64,000 bases of DNA, taken from assembly GCA_019218315.1 (NCBI GenBank), contig JAHUUI010000003.1, positions 206,443-270,442 of the forward strand. The letters are read 5' to 3'. The translations under genes and the position numbers were made by a program. Within the stretch, counting starts at the first letter, position 1; each line of letters opens with the position of its first letter. The notes beneath the pieces are model-generated. The model was given only the letters and a program-made list of their open reading frames with translations. It did not search any database and was not told the origin of the DNA. Below are positions 28,276 to 37,239 of the stretch, piece after piece. The stretch comes from Cardiobacteriaceae bacterium TAE3-ERU3 (GTDB lineage: Bacteria > Pseudomonadota > Gammaproteobacteria > Cardiobacteriales > Cardiobacteriaceae).

Positions 28276-30270
28276 ATGCACCAGCTAAACCCTCAACAGC
28301 GCGAAGCCGTCGCCTATCTCGGCGGTCCCCAACTGGTTATCGCCGGTGCGGGAAGCGGTAAAACTGGTGTCATCACGCAAAAAATTGCTTATTTGGTCAA
28401 TGAAGCCGGTTACCAGCCGCGCAATATCTACGCCGTCACCTTTACCAACAAAGCCGCGCGCGAAATGAAAGAGCGAGCCGGCAAGCTGCTCGGCAAAAAT
28501 GGGCGTGGGCTGCGCATCTCCACCTTCCACCGCCTCGGCCTCGACATGCTGCAGCGCGAATTTGCCGCCGTCGGCCTGCGTAAAGGATTTAGCATTTTCG
28601 ATGCACGCGACACTGGCAGCGTCATTAAAGACATCGCCAAAACCGAAGACGACGCCGACGTGCGCAACCTGCAAGGCATCATCTCCAACTATAAAAATGC
28701 CCACATCACCCCAGCTGATGCTGCGCGACTCGCGACCAACGACCAGCTTATCCTCGCCGCGCATGTTTATCAGCATTACAGCGAACGCCTGCGTGCCTAC
28801 AACGCGGTCGATTTTGACGACCTACTGCTCCTGCCGCTGACCATCCTTAACCAATCGCCGGACATCCGCGCCAAATGGCAAGGCTACGTGCGCTACATGC
28901 TGGTTGATGAGTATCAGGACACCAACACCTGCCAGTACGCCCTCTTGCGCCTGCTTACTGGTGCGGGCGCAGCCTTTACCGCAGTTGGCGACGACGACCA
29001 ATCCATCTACGCATGGCGTGGTGCGCAACCGCAGAACATCGCACAACTGCACGACGACTACCCCAACCTGAAAACGGTCAAGCTCGAGCAAAACTACCGC
29101 TGCGACCAGAAAATTCTCTCGGCCGCCAACGCCCTGATTGCCAACAACCCGCATATCGTCGAAAAGCGCCTGTGGTCCACCATCGACACCGGCGATAAAG
29201 TGCGCGTCATCAGCGCATCCAACGAAGAAGCTGAAGCCGAGCAAATCGTGCACGACCTCTACAGCGCACAAGTGCGACACAACGCCAAGCCCGAAGACTT
29301 TGCCATCCTCTACCGCAGCAACTTTCAAGCGCGCATCCTCGAAGAAAAGCTGCGTGAGCTGAATATTCCGTACAAAATCAGCGGCGGCACCAGCTTCTTT
29401 GCGCATAATGAAATCCGCGACCTACTTTCCTACCTGCGCTTGATTAACAATCCCGAAGATGACGCGGCCTTCCTACGCGTCGTTAACGTACCCAAGCGCG
29501 AAATCGGCTCGACCACCGTCTCAAAGCTCGGCGAATACGCGGGCAAGCGCCAGCAGTGCCTGACCTACTGCGCAGGTGAAATGGCACTCGCACAAAGCCT
29601 CGGGCAAAAAGCCTACGCCAACCTGCAAATGTTCACCCAATGGCTGCACAACCTACGCCGCGAAGCTGAAAGCGCCCTGCCCAGTGAACTGCTTGAAACC
29701 ATCATCCACGACACCGAATACAACGACCATCTGTTTGAACTACACAAACAACCGGCGAAAGTAGAAAAACGCGTCACCCGCGTCGGCCAGCTCAAAGCGT
29801 GGATCAAAAAGCTCGAAGAAGACGAACGCTACCAAACGCTGGACGGACTGATGCAGCACCTCACCCTGCTCGACATCCTTGACCGTCAAGATAGCGAGCA
29901 AAGCGCCGTACAGCTCATGACCTTGCACGCAGCCAAAGGTCTGGAGTTTCCACACGTCTATATTGCTGGCGTCGAAGAAGGACTCTTGCCCCACGCCAAC
30001 AGCTGCGAAACGCCCGAAGGTATCGAAGAAGAACGACGCATCCTCTACGTCGGCATGACCCGCGCGAAATACCGCCTCGTCCTCTCTTATGCCAAAAAGC
30101 GCCGTAAAGGCGGTGAATTACAAGCCACCGAGCCAAGCCGCTTCCTCGATGAACTGCCCGTCGATGAAATTGCCTGGGAAGACGGTCGCACCCCGCTCGA
30201 CCCCAAGCAAGAAGAGCAACAGCGCGACGACATGTTTGCAAGCATGCTCGCCATGCTACGCGGCGACTAA
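28276..30270 (+). CDS. rep: ATP-dependent DNA helicase Rep
   Basis: A 664-residue superfamily 1 3'-5' helicase that clears proteins ahead of forks and helps restart. Seen: QQREAVAYLGGPQLVIAGAGSGKT (Walker A), FTNKAAREMKER, the DEYQDTN box, GDDDQSIYAWRGA, and MTLHAAKGLEFPHVYIAGVEEGLLPH. The start LNPQQREAV and length near 670 fit Rep better than UvrD (about 720). The gene is richer in GC at third positions than the accessory genes further right. Confidence 0.95.
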   Translation: MHQLNPQQREAVAYLGGPQLVIAGAGSGKTGVITQKIAYLVNEAGYQPRNIYAVTFTNKAAREMKERAGKLLGKNGRGLRISTFHRLGLDMLQREFAAVGLRKGFSIFDARDTGSVIKDIAKTEDDADVRNLQGIISNYKNAHITPADAARLATNDQLILAAHVYQHYSERLRAYNAVDFDDLLLLPLTILNQSPDIRAKWQGYVRYMLVDEYQDTNTCQYALLRLLTGAGAAFTAVGDDDQSIYAWRGAQPQNIAQLHDDYPNLKTVKLEQNYRCDQKILSAANALIANNPHIVEKRLWSTIDTGDKVRVISASNEEAEAEQIVHDLYSAQVRHNAKPEDFAILYRSNFQARILEEKLRELNIPYKISGGTSFFAHNEIRDLLSYLRLINNPEDDAAFLRVVNVPKREIGSTTVSKLGEYAGKRQQCLTYCAGEMALAQSLGQKAYANLQMFTQWLHNLRREAESALPSELLETIIHDTEYNDHLFELHKQPAKVEKRVTRVGQLKAWIKKLEEDERYQTLDGLMQHLTLLDILDRQDSEQSAVQLMTLHAAKGLEFPHVYIAGVEEGLLPHANSCETPEGIEEERRILYVGMTRAKYRLVLSYAKKRRKGGELQATEPSRFLDELPVDEIAWEDGRTPLDPKQEEQQRDDMFASMLAMLRGD

Positions 30271-30281
30271 CCTAGGCAAAA

Positions 30282-30761
30282 TCATTCTTTCATCTGGTTT
30301 TCAAATGCTTGCAAGCGCTTCCGGATAGACACAAGCTCGACAATCGTGCTCCAGGAATGGACCAGGAACTGAAATGCACCTTCAACTCGACCGAATGCAC
30401 GAACTACCTGTTGCATAAGCCCCAGCGTAATCGTGCCCGCGATTAAGGTCGGGCCCAGCGCAAGGTAAGGAAATAACACGCTGGCTTGGAGATAAGTCCA
30501 CTTCACCAAATCAAAGTACAAATAATTTATGTATAAGCGAAAATAGTTCTTCTGAACCGCGTCATAAAGGTGACATAATGTCGGAAGCTGCGCTCTATCA
30601 GCAAAGTCTTCCCCATAAACCAATTCCTTACGATACGCCGCCTCAACTTTTTGGTTATTGAACTCCAGCCCGGGCAAGCGTATCCCTGCAATAGCCAATA
30701 ACACCGTTCCCCCAGCCGCCGTAACCAATGCAATCCAAACCAAAGAATGTGGCACTTTAGG
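30282..30761 (-). pseudogene. sbmA: C-terminal fragment of peptide transporter SbmA/BacA
   Basis: About 160 residues match the last part of SbmA: IRLPGLEFNNQKVEAAYRKELVYGEDFADR, then YFRLYINYLYFDL, LIAGTITLGLMQQV and WSTIVELVSIRKRLQAFE. SbmA is a proton-driven inner-membrane importer of about 406 residues for microcins and proline-rich peptides. The first 240 residues are missing; the frame stays open upstream but reads antisense to hpf and lacks resemblance. It is therefore a 5'-truncated remnant, ending next to the rep stop. Confidence 0.85.
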
Positions 30762-30983
30762 ACAGCCCTTATTCCCCAATAGCCACACAGTAATACGCAG
30801 TTGAATGATCGGATTGCCAAGCAGTATTCGTTGCTTTTTTAGAGAGGTGTAGATTTGCAACGCACACGTCACACAATACCCCTTGAACCACATAATCACA
30901 TCTGTTAATGTTTCCCTAGGTGGCATTAGCCGCCAATCGTTGCAGCCACACAGGCTGTATTCGCGATAAACAAGGAGTGAACC

Positions 30984-31280
30984 ATGCAATATAATATAAC
31001 TGGCAAGCATCTCGATATCACCCAGCCTATGCGTGATTATGTAGAGGAGAAGCTCAACCGCATCGAAGGTCATCACGATAAAATCACCAGCGCACAAATC
31101 ACCCTCAAGACAGATAATCACCAAAAGATTGCCGAGGGTACTTTACACGTCACTTCAGGCAAAACCTTCCACGGCGATGCCGCACATGACGACATGTACG
31201 CAGCCATCGACTTACTTGCGGATAAGCTAGACAAGCAGGTTCGCCGCCACAAGCGAAAAATCACCGATCACCGCGAGTAA
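30984..31280 (+). CDS. hpf: Ribosome hibernation promoting factor (short type)
   Basis: A 98-residue HPF/YfiA protein: MQYNITGKHLDITQPMRDYVEEKLNRIE, then TLKTDNHQKIAEGTLHVTSGKTFHGDA and DMYAAIDLLADKLDKQVRRHK. It binds the 30S decoding region and promotes 100S dimers or idle ribosomes in stationary phase. In most gammaproteobacteria hpf follows rpoN; here it stands alone behind the sbmA remnant. Confidence 0.94.
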   Translation: MQYNITGKHLDITQPMRDYVEEKLNRIEGHHDKITSAQITLKTDNHQKIAEGTLHVTSGKTFHGDAAHDDMYAAIDLLADKLDKQVRRHKRKITDHRE

Positions 31281-31294
31281 TCAGAACTTGAACC

Positions 31295-31327
31295 ATAAAA
31301 AAGCCGCTCAAACGAGCGGCTTTTTGC
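31295..31327. terminator. Shared terminator of hpf and trpF
   Basis: AAAAAAGCCGCTCAAACGAGCGGCTTTTT lies between the converging hpf and trpF genes; A-run and T-run flanks allow it to work in both directions. Confidence 0.88.
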
Positions 31328-31342
31328 GTATATATACCAAAT

Positions 31343-31969
31343 CTAGATCACGTGCATCACGGCACGCACAAACTCACGCATTCTACTCGTGCACTTTCTC
31401 CCCGGCGCTGATTCAATGCCTGAGCTGACATCTACCGCATACGGTCGGCATTGTTTTATAAGCTCACCAACGTTGTCGCTATGCAGACCACCAGCAATAA
31501 TCAACGGGCGATCACTTTGCGGCAAGTTCGACCAATCGAAGGTTTTACCACTGCCGCCAGTCTTGCCGCCACCAAACGCATCAAGCAAAAATCCACTGGC
31601 ATAGGGATATTGCGCCATATAGTGCTGCACCGCAGCCACATCGGCCATTTCATTCATCGGCACCGCTTTGGTAAAACGATAGCCAAACTGCGAGCAATAA
31701 TCAGGTGATTCACCGCCGTGAAATTGCAGCTCATCGAGTGCAACTTGCGCACATATTTCGCGCACAAACGCCGCATCAGCATCGACAAACAGCCCAACCA
31801 CACTGACGTAGGCAGGTACAGCTCGGGCAATCTCTGCGGCTTGAGCAATCTCAACTGCGCGCTTGGACGGCGCGTAAAACACCAGCCCAAGCGCATCTGC
31901 TCCAGCATTCACCGCAGCTAGCGCATCAGCCACACTGGTGATGCCACACATTTTGATTCTGGTACGCAT
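31343..31969 (-). CDS. trpF: Phosphoribosylanthranilate isomerase
   Basis: Third step of tryptophan synthesis, an Amadori rearrangement on a TIM barrel. The 208-residue protein begins with the catalytic-Cys motif RIKMCGIT and continues ADALGLVFYAPSKRAV, VGLFVDAD, LQFHGGESPDYC, and the late catalytic Asp region LLDAFGGGKTGGSGKTFDW. Its stop lies before a shared terminator; the lipid A deacylase gene follows it on the same strand two bases upstream. No other trp genes are in the window. Confidence 0.95.
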   Translation of the reverse strand: MRTRIKMCGITSVADALAAVNAGADALGLVFYAPSKRAVEIAQAAEIARAVPAYVSVVGLFVDADAAFVREICAQVALDELQFHGGESPDYCSQFGYRFTKAVPMNEMADVAAVQHYMAQYPYASGFLLDAFGGGKTGGSGKTFDWSNLPQSDRPLIIAGGLHSDNVGELIKQCRPYAVDVSSGIESAPGRKCTSRMREFVRAVMHVI

Positions 31970-31971
31970 GA

Positions 31972-33078
31972 TTAAAAACGATAGCTCAGCGTTAGCGCAC
32001 CAAAAATCTGCGTATGCGCCAAAGGTGATTTAAATTCTTTGCTACGCCAGTTGGCACTGTAGCTGGCGCGCCAATTTTTATAGCTGTATGCCAGACCAAA
32101 AGCCAAGTCGTGGACGAAATAATTTTTATCAACGCTGTGGCTGTCTGTAAAGGTATTGCCATCAAGGAAAATATTGCGCGCCATCAAGCGCGTATCCCAT
32201 CCTGCGTAAACCATCCAGCCGTGATTGCTATCGCTATTTTCAAAGAAGCCACTGCCGGGAATGGCTGGGCGTACGCGCACTGGCTGAGATTGCCAGCGTG
32301 AGGCGGTCGGAGTCAGATCGATGGTCGCACCAACGTTAGCGTAAGTATAAATATTGCCGACCGTCACACCGACATGCGGCGCAATACGGGAAAATAAGCG
32401 GTTATCCCACTCAGCTGTCACATACTCCGGCCAAACGCGCTCCCACGAAAGAATCACACCCGGCTCATCTTTTAACTGGTGTTCCCAACCTTGCGGAATT
32501 GGGCTACCTTTCAGCTTGTGAAAACCGGTCTGGATTTCCTCACCTTGTGCACCTGGGCCTACCCATCCCAACGTCAGCTCAACGTTATCCATATGGCGGT
32601 CCGTCACCGTTGAAACGCCAGCCGAACCATAGGCAAATGCAGCATACGGACGATCACGCGGATCAAATTCTGTTCTCGTGATGTCGCTTGGGGAATAGAG
32701 ATTATGACCAAAGGAGAAATACGAACTGGTGGTTTTATTGGTCTCAAATGCAGGTACTAGCCTGTCAATCCAGTCAACGTAAAATGGCTGATCCGCGCCA
32801 ACGTTAAAGTAGGTAAAACGCAGACCATTAGTGTACTCGCGATCCACTCCACTGCCGAAAAAATCATTCTCGACGTTGATGGTCAGAAAGCGATCATTAC
32901 TGGCAAGAATATGTGGCGGTATTTCTTCCTTAAGCGGTTTATCGCTAACCTCAATATCAAGTTTGTTCAGCGCAGGGACGACTAACGCACCATCTTTCTG
33001 CTTGACTGATAGAGCATCGTCGCCATCTGCCACAGCAGCAGCGGACATTAATAACAAACCCACAGCGATATATTTCAT
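31972..33078 (-). CDS. lpxR: LpxR-like lipid A 3'-O-deacylase (DUF2219)
   Basis: A 368-residue predicted outer-membrane beta-barrel. The ATG at 33078 has GGAG eight bases upstream and gives a signal peptide (MKYIAVGLLLMSAAAVA). LpxR of Salmonella removes the 3' acyl chains of lipid A and depends on Asn/Asp/Thr/Asn/His residues; here ENDFFGSGVDREYTNGLRFTYF, FSFGHNLYSPSD and RDRPYAAF carry the equivalent pattern. The C-terminus ends in Phe (LSYRF), typical of barrels sorted by BAM. Such remodelling often lowers innate immune recognition. Confidence 0.87.
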   Translation of the reverse strand: MKYIAVGLLLMSAAAVADGDDALSVKQKDGALVVPALNKLDIEVSDKPLKEEIPPHILASNDRFLTINVENDFFGSGVDREYTNGLRFTYFNVGADQPFYVDWIDRLVPAFETNKTTSSYFSFGHNLYSPSDITRTEFDPRDRPYAAFAYGSAGVSTVTDRHMDNVELTLGWVGPGAQGEEIQTGFHKLKGSPIPQGWEHQLKDEPGVILSWERVWPEYVTAEWDNRLFSRIAPHVGVTVGNIYTYANVGATIDLTPTASRWQSQPVRVRPAIPGSGFFENSDSNHGWMVYAGWDTRLMARNIFLDGNTFTDSHSVDKNYFVHDLAFGLAYSYKNWRASYSANWRSKEFKSPLAHTQIFGALTLSYRF

Positions 33079-33207
33079 ATATTTCTCCAAATACCGTTCA
33101 TCACACCAACCTCACCTTTATCATCAATATCTGAAAAAGCCACATGACTTATATCTAAATAATAAAAATAAAACAATGTATTATTTCATCTATCCTATCT
33201 ATTTTTC

Positions 33208-34689
33208 TCACAACAGCGGGCTAACCAAGCGCACACAACGCTCAACAAAGTGCTGTACCACATGCCGTTCTTGCCAAGAAGATAAATTAACCGGTTCACT
33301 CGCGGCAAGATAAGACTGCTGCAAGCGCCCAATGTTTGCGACTGTTTCACGATCATAGACCGCCAGCGATAGCTCCATGTTTAAGTAAAAGCTGCGCATA
33401 TCCATGTTCATCGTGCCAAACAGTGCGTATTGGTCATCGATCAGCACCGTCTTGGTATGCAGCAAGCCATCGTTAAACATTGCCAGCGTTACCCCAGCAT
33501 CAAGCAGCGGCTTGTAATACGTCTTAGAGGCTTGGCGCACTAGCCATGAATCTACTTTCCGCGGCATAATCAAGGTGACGTCAACCCCACGCCAAGCCGC
33601 GTGCTCAATTGCTGAGAGCAGTGGTTCGTCAGGCACGAAATAAGGTGTCGTGATCACGACACTGCGCTGCGCATTATAAAGTGCCCCCATTAAGGTATCG
33701 TACATGACCGAAGTTTCGCGATCCGGCGCAGATGGAATAACTTGCAATGCCGCATTGCCTGCGCATTCGGGTAAATACAGCTCATTTAATGATGCGTAGC
33801 CGCGCAGGCGCGCAAGTGTTGCCTGCAAATTATCGTCATTTTCAACAGCCCAATCACCATAAAACACACCGGATAATTCATAGACAACCGGCCCGCGGCA
33901 GCGCACCATCGCATCGCGCCACTCACCAACGCCTGCATCGTGCTTGAAATAAGCCGGGTCAACCAAATTAAAACTACCGGTATAGGCAACGTCGTAATCA
34001 ACCACCAACAGCTTGCGATGATTGCGCAGATCACTGCGCACAAACAAAGTTTTAAACAAGCCGACCGGCAAAGAGCGCGTCACCAACACACCGGCCTCAC
34101 GTAGCTTACCCGGCCAAGCACTACGGAAAAAAGCCTTACTACCCACATCGTCGGCAAGTAATTGACAATTAACCCCACGCCGAGCCGCAGCCATCAATGC
34201 CTCAAGCAGCTCATCAACCATGCCATGTGCATCGATGATATAAAACATAAGCAAGCACGAATGCTTGGCTGCTTTAATATCAATGATCATATTTTCCACG
34301 ATCACACCCGCATCGCTATAAAGCACGCATTGATTGCATTCACTGATCGAAAACCGCCCTTTGCGCTCTGCAAGCTGGCTGAGCAAAGTAAAGCGTTTGC
34401 TGATGTCCGTCTGTGCTTGTGAGTAATCAGCGGGCACAAAATGATGTTGAAAATCATCATAGAATGCTTCCACTTCTGCGGTACGCCGCGCACGGCGATT
34501 ACCGAGGCGTGGCTCGCCAATCAGCAAATAGAGCACCGTTCCCGCCAAAGGCAGAGCAAACAGCATTACCAGCCAGCCCAAAGCCGCACTCGCTGCGCGT
34601 GGTGAATAAATGACGCGTAAAGCAATCACCAGATTCAGCGCAAAATGCAGTATGACCAACAATTCGGTAACGGTTAATCCGGCAAACAT
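33208..34689 (-). CDS. cls: Cardiolipin synthase
   Basis: A 493-residue phospholipase D-superfamily membrane enzyme joining two phosphatidylglycerols. Two N-terminal hydrophobic segments (LTVTELLVILHFALNLVIALRV and LGWLVMLFALPLAGTVLYLLIGE) precede two HKD motifs, HRKLLVVDYD and HTKTVLIDDQ. The sequence and the C-terminal SPLL resemble ClsA. I chose the ATG at 34689; a TTG frame to 34752 exists but family members start at the first hydrophobic segment. It works downstream of pgsA in the phospholipid pathway. Confidence 0.92.
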   Translation of the reverse strand: MFAGLTVTELLVILHFALNLVIALRVIYSPRAASAALGWLVMLFALPLAGTVLYLLIGEPRLGNRRARRTAEVEAFYDDFQHHFVPADYSQAQTDISKRFTLLSQLAERKGRFSISECNQCVLYSDAGVIVENMIIDIKAAKHSCLLMFYIIDAHGMVDELLEALMAAARRGVNCQLLADDVGSKAFFRSAWPGKLREAGVLVTRSLPVGLFKTLFVRSDLRNHRKLLVVDYDVAYTGSFNLVDPAYFKHDAGVGEWRDAMVRCRGPVVYELSGVFYGDWAVENDDNLQATLARLRGYASLNELYLPECAGNAALQVIPSAPDRETSVMYDTLMGALYNAQRSVVITTPYFVPDEPLLSAIEHAAWRGVDVTLIMPRKVDSWLVRQASKTYYKPLLDAGVTLAMFNDGLLHTKTVLIDDQYALFGTMNMDMRSFYLNMELSLAVYDRETVANIGRLQQSYLAASEPVNLSSWQERHVVQHFVERCVRLVSPLL

Positions 34690-34791
34690 AGATAGAGACA
34701 ACGCAAAACGGCACAGTATAATTGCACACTGTAAAGAAAACGAGTTAAACAATCGTTTTACATATAAAAAACCACCGTTGGGAAATCAGAT

Positions 34792-35505
34792 ATGCGCATT
34801 GTCAGTTACAACATCCAAGCCACAATCAACGCATCGAGCTACTTTTCGTACAGTTACCAGTGGCCGCGCCAGTTCCTGCCCTCGCGCGGCAAAGATGCCA
34901 CCCGTGAACGCATCGCTCTTTTTCTCAAGCAATTCGACGTCGCCTGCTTGCAGGAGATTGACCTCGGTGGCCTGCGCAATGGCTTTAAAAGCCACGTCGA
35001 TCAGTTTTCCGAACTGACCGGCTTTAAACACTATTGCGCACAAACCAACCGCAAGCTCGGCAAGCTGTCTTTGCACGGCAATATGATCTTGAGCAAACAA
35101 CCACTCAATCTCGTTTTGGACAGCCCTCTGCCCGGCAAAATCAGCGGCCGCGGCGTGCTTGCTGCTGAAATTGATGGCATCGTCATTGCCAATGTGCACC
35201 TCAGCCTCGGTATTGAAGACCAGCTCAAGCAGCTCGAATTTATTGACAACCAGCTCAAGGATCACCCCAATATCGTCCTCTGCGGCGACTTCAACACCAC
35301 GCCACTCGGCAAGCCTCTACAAGCATTAAAAGAGATGGGCTGGCACTGGTGCCGTGAAGATACACCAACCTTCCCAAGCTGGAAGCCGCAAAAAAACCTC
35401 GACCATATTCTGATTAAAGGCAACATCAGCGCCAAAGCTGAAGTCAGTGATTTTGATCAGTCAGACCATTTACCGGTCATAGCAGACGTCCAAACCCAGC
35501 AATAA
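34792..35505 (+). CDS. Endonuclease/exonuclease/phosphatase family protein
   Basis: A 237-residue protein of the EEP (DNase I-like) fold. Seen: MRIVSYNIQA at the N-terminus, the metal-binding Glu in ACLQEIDLGG, VHLSLG, LCGDFNTTPLG and the terminal SDHLPVIADV. It has no signal peptide. Family members act on DNA or phosphoesters; the YbhP-like group sits next to cardiolipin synthase clsB in E. coli, and this gene is likewise divergent from a cls gene, which hints at a lipid or DNA phosphodiester target. The exact substrate is unknown. Confidence 0.85.
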   Translation: MRIVSYNIQATINASSYFSYSYQWPRQFLPSRGKDATRERIALFLKQFDVACLQEIDLGGLRNGFKSHVDQFSELTGFKHYCAQTNRKLGKLSLHGNMILSKQPLNLVLDSPLPGKISGRGVLAAEIDGIVIANVHLSLGIEDQLKQLEFIDNQLKDHPNIVLCGDFNTTPLGKPLQALKEMGWHWCREDTPTFPSWKPQKNLDHILIKGNISAKAEVSDFDQSDHLPVIADVQTQQ

Positions 35506-35584
35506 TTGGTTACAATGCCTGTGCACGGTTTAAAAGCCGGCATAACATTTGTAACTAACCCTGAGTCATCAAGCGGAATACGCC

Positions 35585-37204
35585 ATGAAAACCCAACACA
35601 TCAGTACTACTCCTTTCACTGACCAACGCCCTGGCACGTCCGGCCTACGCAAGCCGGTGCAGCATTTTCGCCAGCCCAATTACAGCGAAAATTTCTTGCA
35701 AGCCGTATTCGATACCCTAGGGATTCATGGCAAAACTATCGTCATTGGCGGTGACGGACGATTTTTTAACAGCACAGTCATCAAAGCAGCAATTCGCATG
35801 GCTGTTGCCCAAGGCGCGCACAAGCTGATCGTCGCACAAAATGGGCTACTATCGACACCTGCCGCCTCACACCTGATTCGCACGCATCAAGCAGACTACG
35901 GCATCATCCTTTCAGCCAGCCATAACCCCGGTGGTGAAGACGGCGATTTTGGCATCAAGGTCAACCTGCAAAGCGGCGAACCAGCACCGGAATCCATCAC
36001 TGAAGCCATTTACCAAACTGCTTGTAAAACTACTGGCTATACGATTTGCGACAGTGAGATCGCAGATATTGCCGATTGCGGACAATACACCCTTGGCATG
36101 ACTGAAGTATCCATTGTCAGCTCAACCGATGACTACCTCAAGCTGATGCAACAATGCTTCGATTTTCCTGCAATAAAAGCATGGTTAGCGCAGCATGACA
36201 TGGCTTTTGATGCCCTGCACGCAGTCACCGGTCCTTACGCTACAGCGATATTCTGCGATGCTCTTGGCATCAGCCGTGATCACATTCTCAGCGCTGAACC
36301 ACAAACCGACTTTGGCGGTCATCACCCTGATCCGGCACCTGATCGCGTCAGTGATCTGCGTCAGCTGATGAAAAGCAACGACCAAATCGTGCTCGGTGCG
36401 GCCAGTGATGGTGACGGCGACCGCAACCTCATCTGCGGGCAAAAATACATCATCAACCCTTGCGACAGCCTTGCCATCATCGCAGCCAATCATCAGCATA
36501 TTCCTTGCCTGCAAAAGCTCACTGGCGTTGCGCGCAGTATGCCGACCAGCCGCGCCATCGACAAAGTCGCCGAGCACCTCGGCGTCAGCTGCTATGAAAC
36601 CCCAACCGGTTGGAAATTCTTTGCCAGCCTGCTCGACGCAGGGCTCATCCAGCTTTGCGGCGAAGAAAGCTTCGGCACTGGCGGCGCACACATCCGCGAA
36701 AAAGACGGCATTTGGGCGATACTGTGCTGGCTGAATATCCTTGCCGCAACCGACAGCACACCGGATCAGCTGCTCGAAGCACATTGGGCGCAATACGGCC
36801 GTCATCATTTCAATCGCTATGATTACACCGCACTTGATCGCGACGCAGCGCAAGCCATGCTTGCCAAGCTTGAAAAAGACTTACCGAAATACATCGGCCA
36901 GACCCATCACGGCCTGACCATCACTACCGCAGGACAGTTCAATTACACCGACCCAGTAAATGGCGAAAAATCGCCCGGCCAAGGGCTGCAAATCAAGTTT
37001 GGGCAACAGGCGCGCATCATCCTGCGCCTCTCCGGCACCGATACCCGCGGTGTTACGCTGCGCATCTATTGCGAATACTGGCAGCAAGATGCCCACAAAA
37101 CACCTGCGCTGTTCGGCACGACCGCAACCCTTGCCAGCTTTGCCCAAGGGCTACTCAACCTCTCGCACTTCTGCGACCGTACCCAGCCTGACCACATTAT
37201 CTAG
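35585..37204 (+). CDS. pgm: Phosphoglucomutase (alpha-D-glucose phosphate-specific)
   Basis: Interconverts glucose-1-phosphate and glucose-6-phosphate. The 539-residue protein has the start PGTSGLRKPVQHF, the phosphoserine loop ILSASHNPGG, the metal loop ASDGDGDRN, the sugar-binding CGEESFGTGG and C-terminal phosphate loop RLSGTDTRG. The form with SASHNPGG is the eukaryote-like type. It lies directly before pgi, giving a glucose-phosphate pair. Confidence 0.95.
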   Translation: MKTQHISTTPFTDQRPGTSGLRKPVQHFRQPNYSENFLQAVFDTLGIHGKTIVIGGDGRFFNSTVIKAAIRMAVAQGAHKLIVAQNGLLSTPAASHLIRTHQADYGIILSASHNPGGEDGDFGIKVNLQSGEPAPESITEAIYQTACKTTGYTICDSEIADIADCGQYTLGMTEVSIVSSTDDYLKLMQQCFDFPAIKAWLAQHDMAFDALHAVTGPYATAIFCDALGISRDHILSAEPQTDFGGHHPDPAPDRVSDLRQLMKSNDQIVLGAASDGDGDRNLICGQKYIINPCDSLAIIAANHQHIPCLQKLTGVARSMPTSRAIDKVAEHLGVSCYETPTGWKFFASLLDAGLIQLCGEESFGTGGAHIREKDGIWAILCWLNILAATDSTPDQLLEAHWAQYGRHHFNRYDYTALDRDAAQAMLAKLEKDLPKYIGQTHHGLTITTAGQFNYTDPVNGEKSPGQGLQIKFGQQARIILRLSGTDTRGVTLRIYCEYWQQDAHKTPALFGTTATLASFAQGLLNLSHFCDRTQPDHII

Positions 37205-37239
37205 CCCAAAATATTTTAAGCACCGACACGGAAGACAAC

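Noticed and set aside
30762-31124. N-terminal extension of the SbmA fragment frame
   Set aside because: It is antisense to hpf and its leader and does not resemble the N-terminal half of SbmA.
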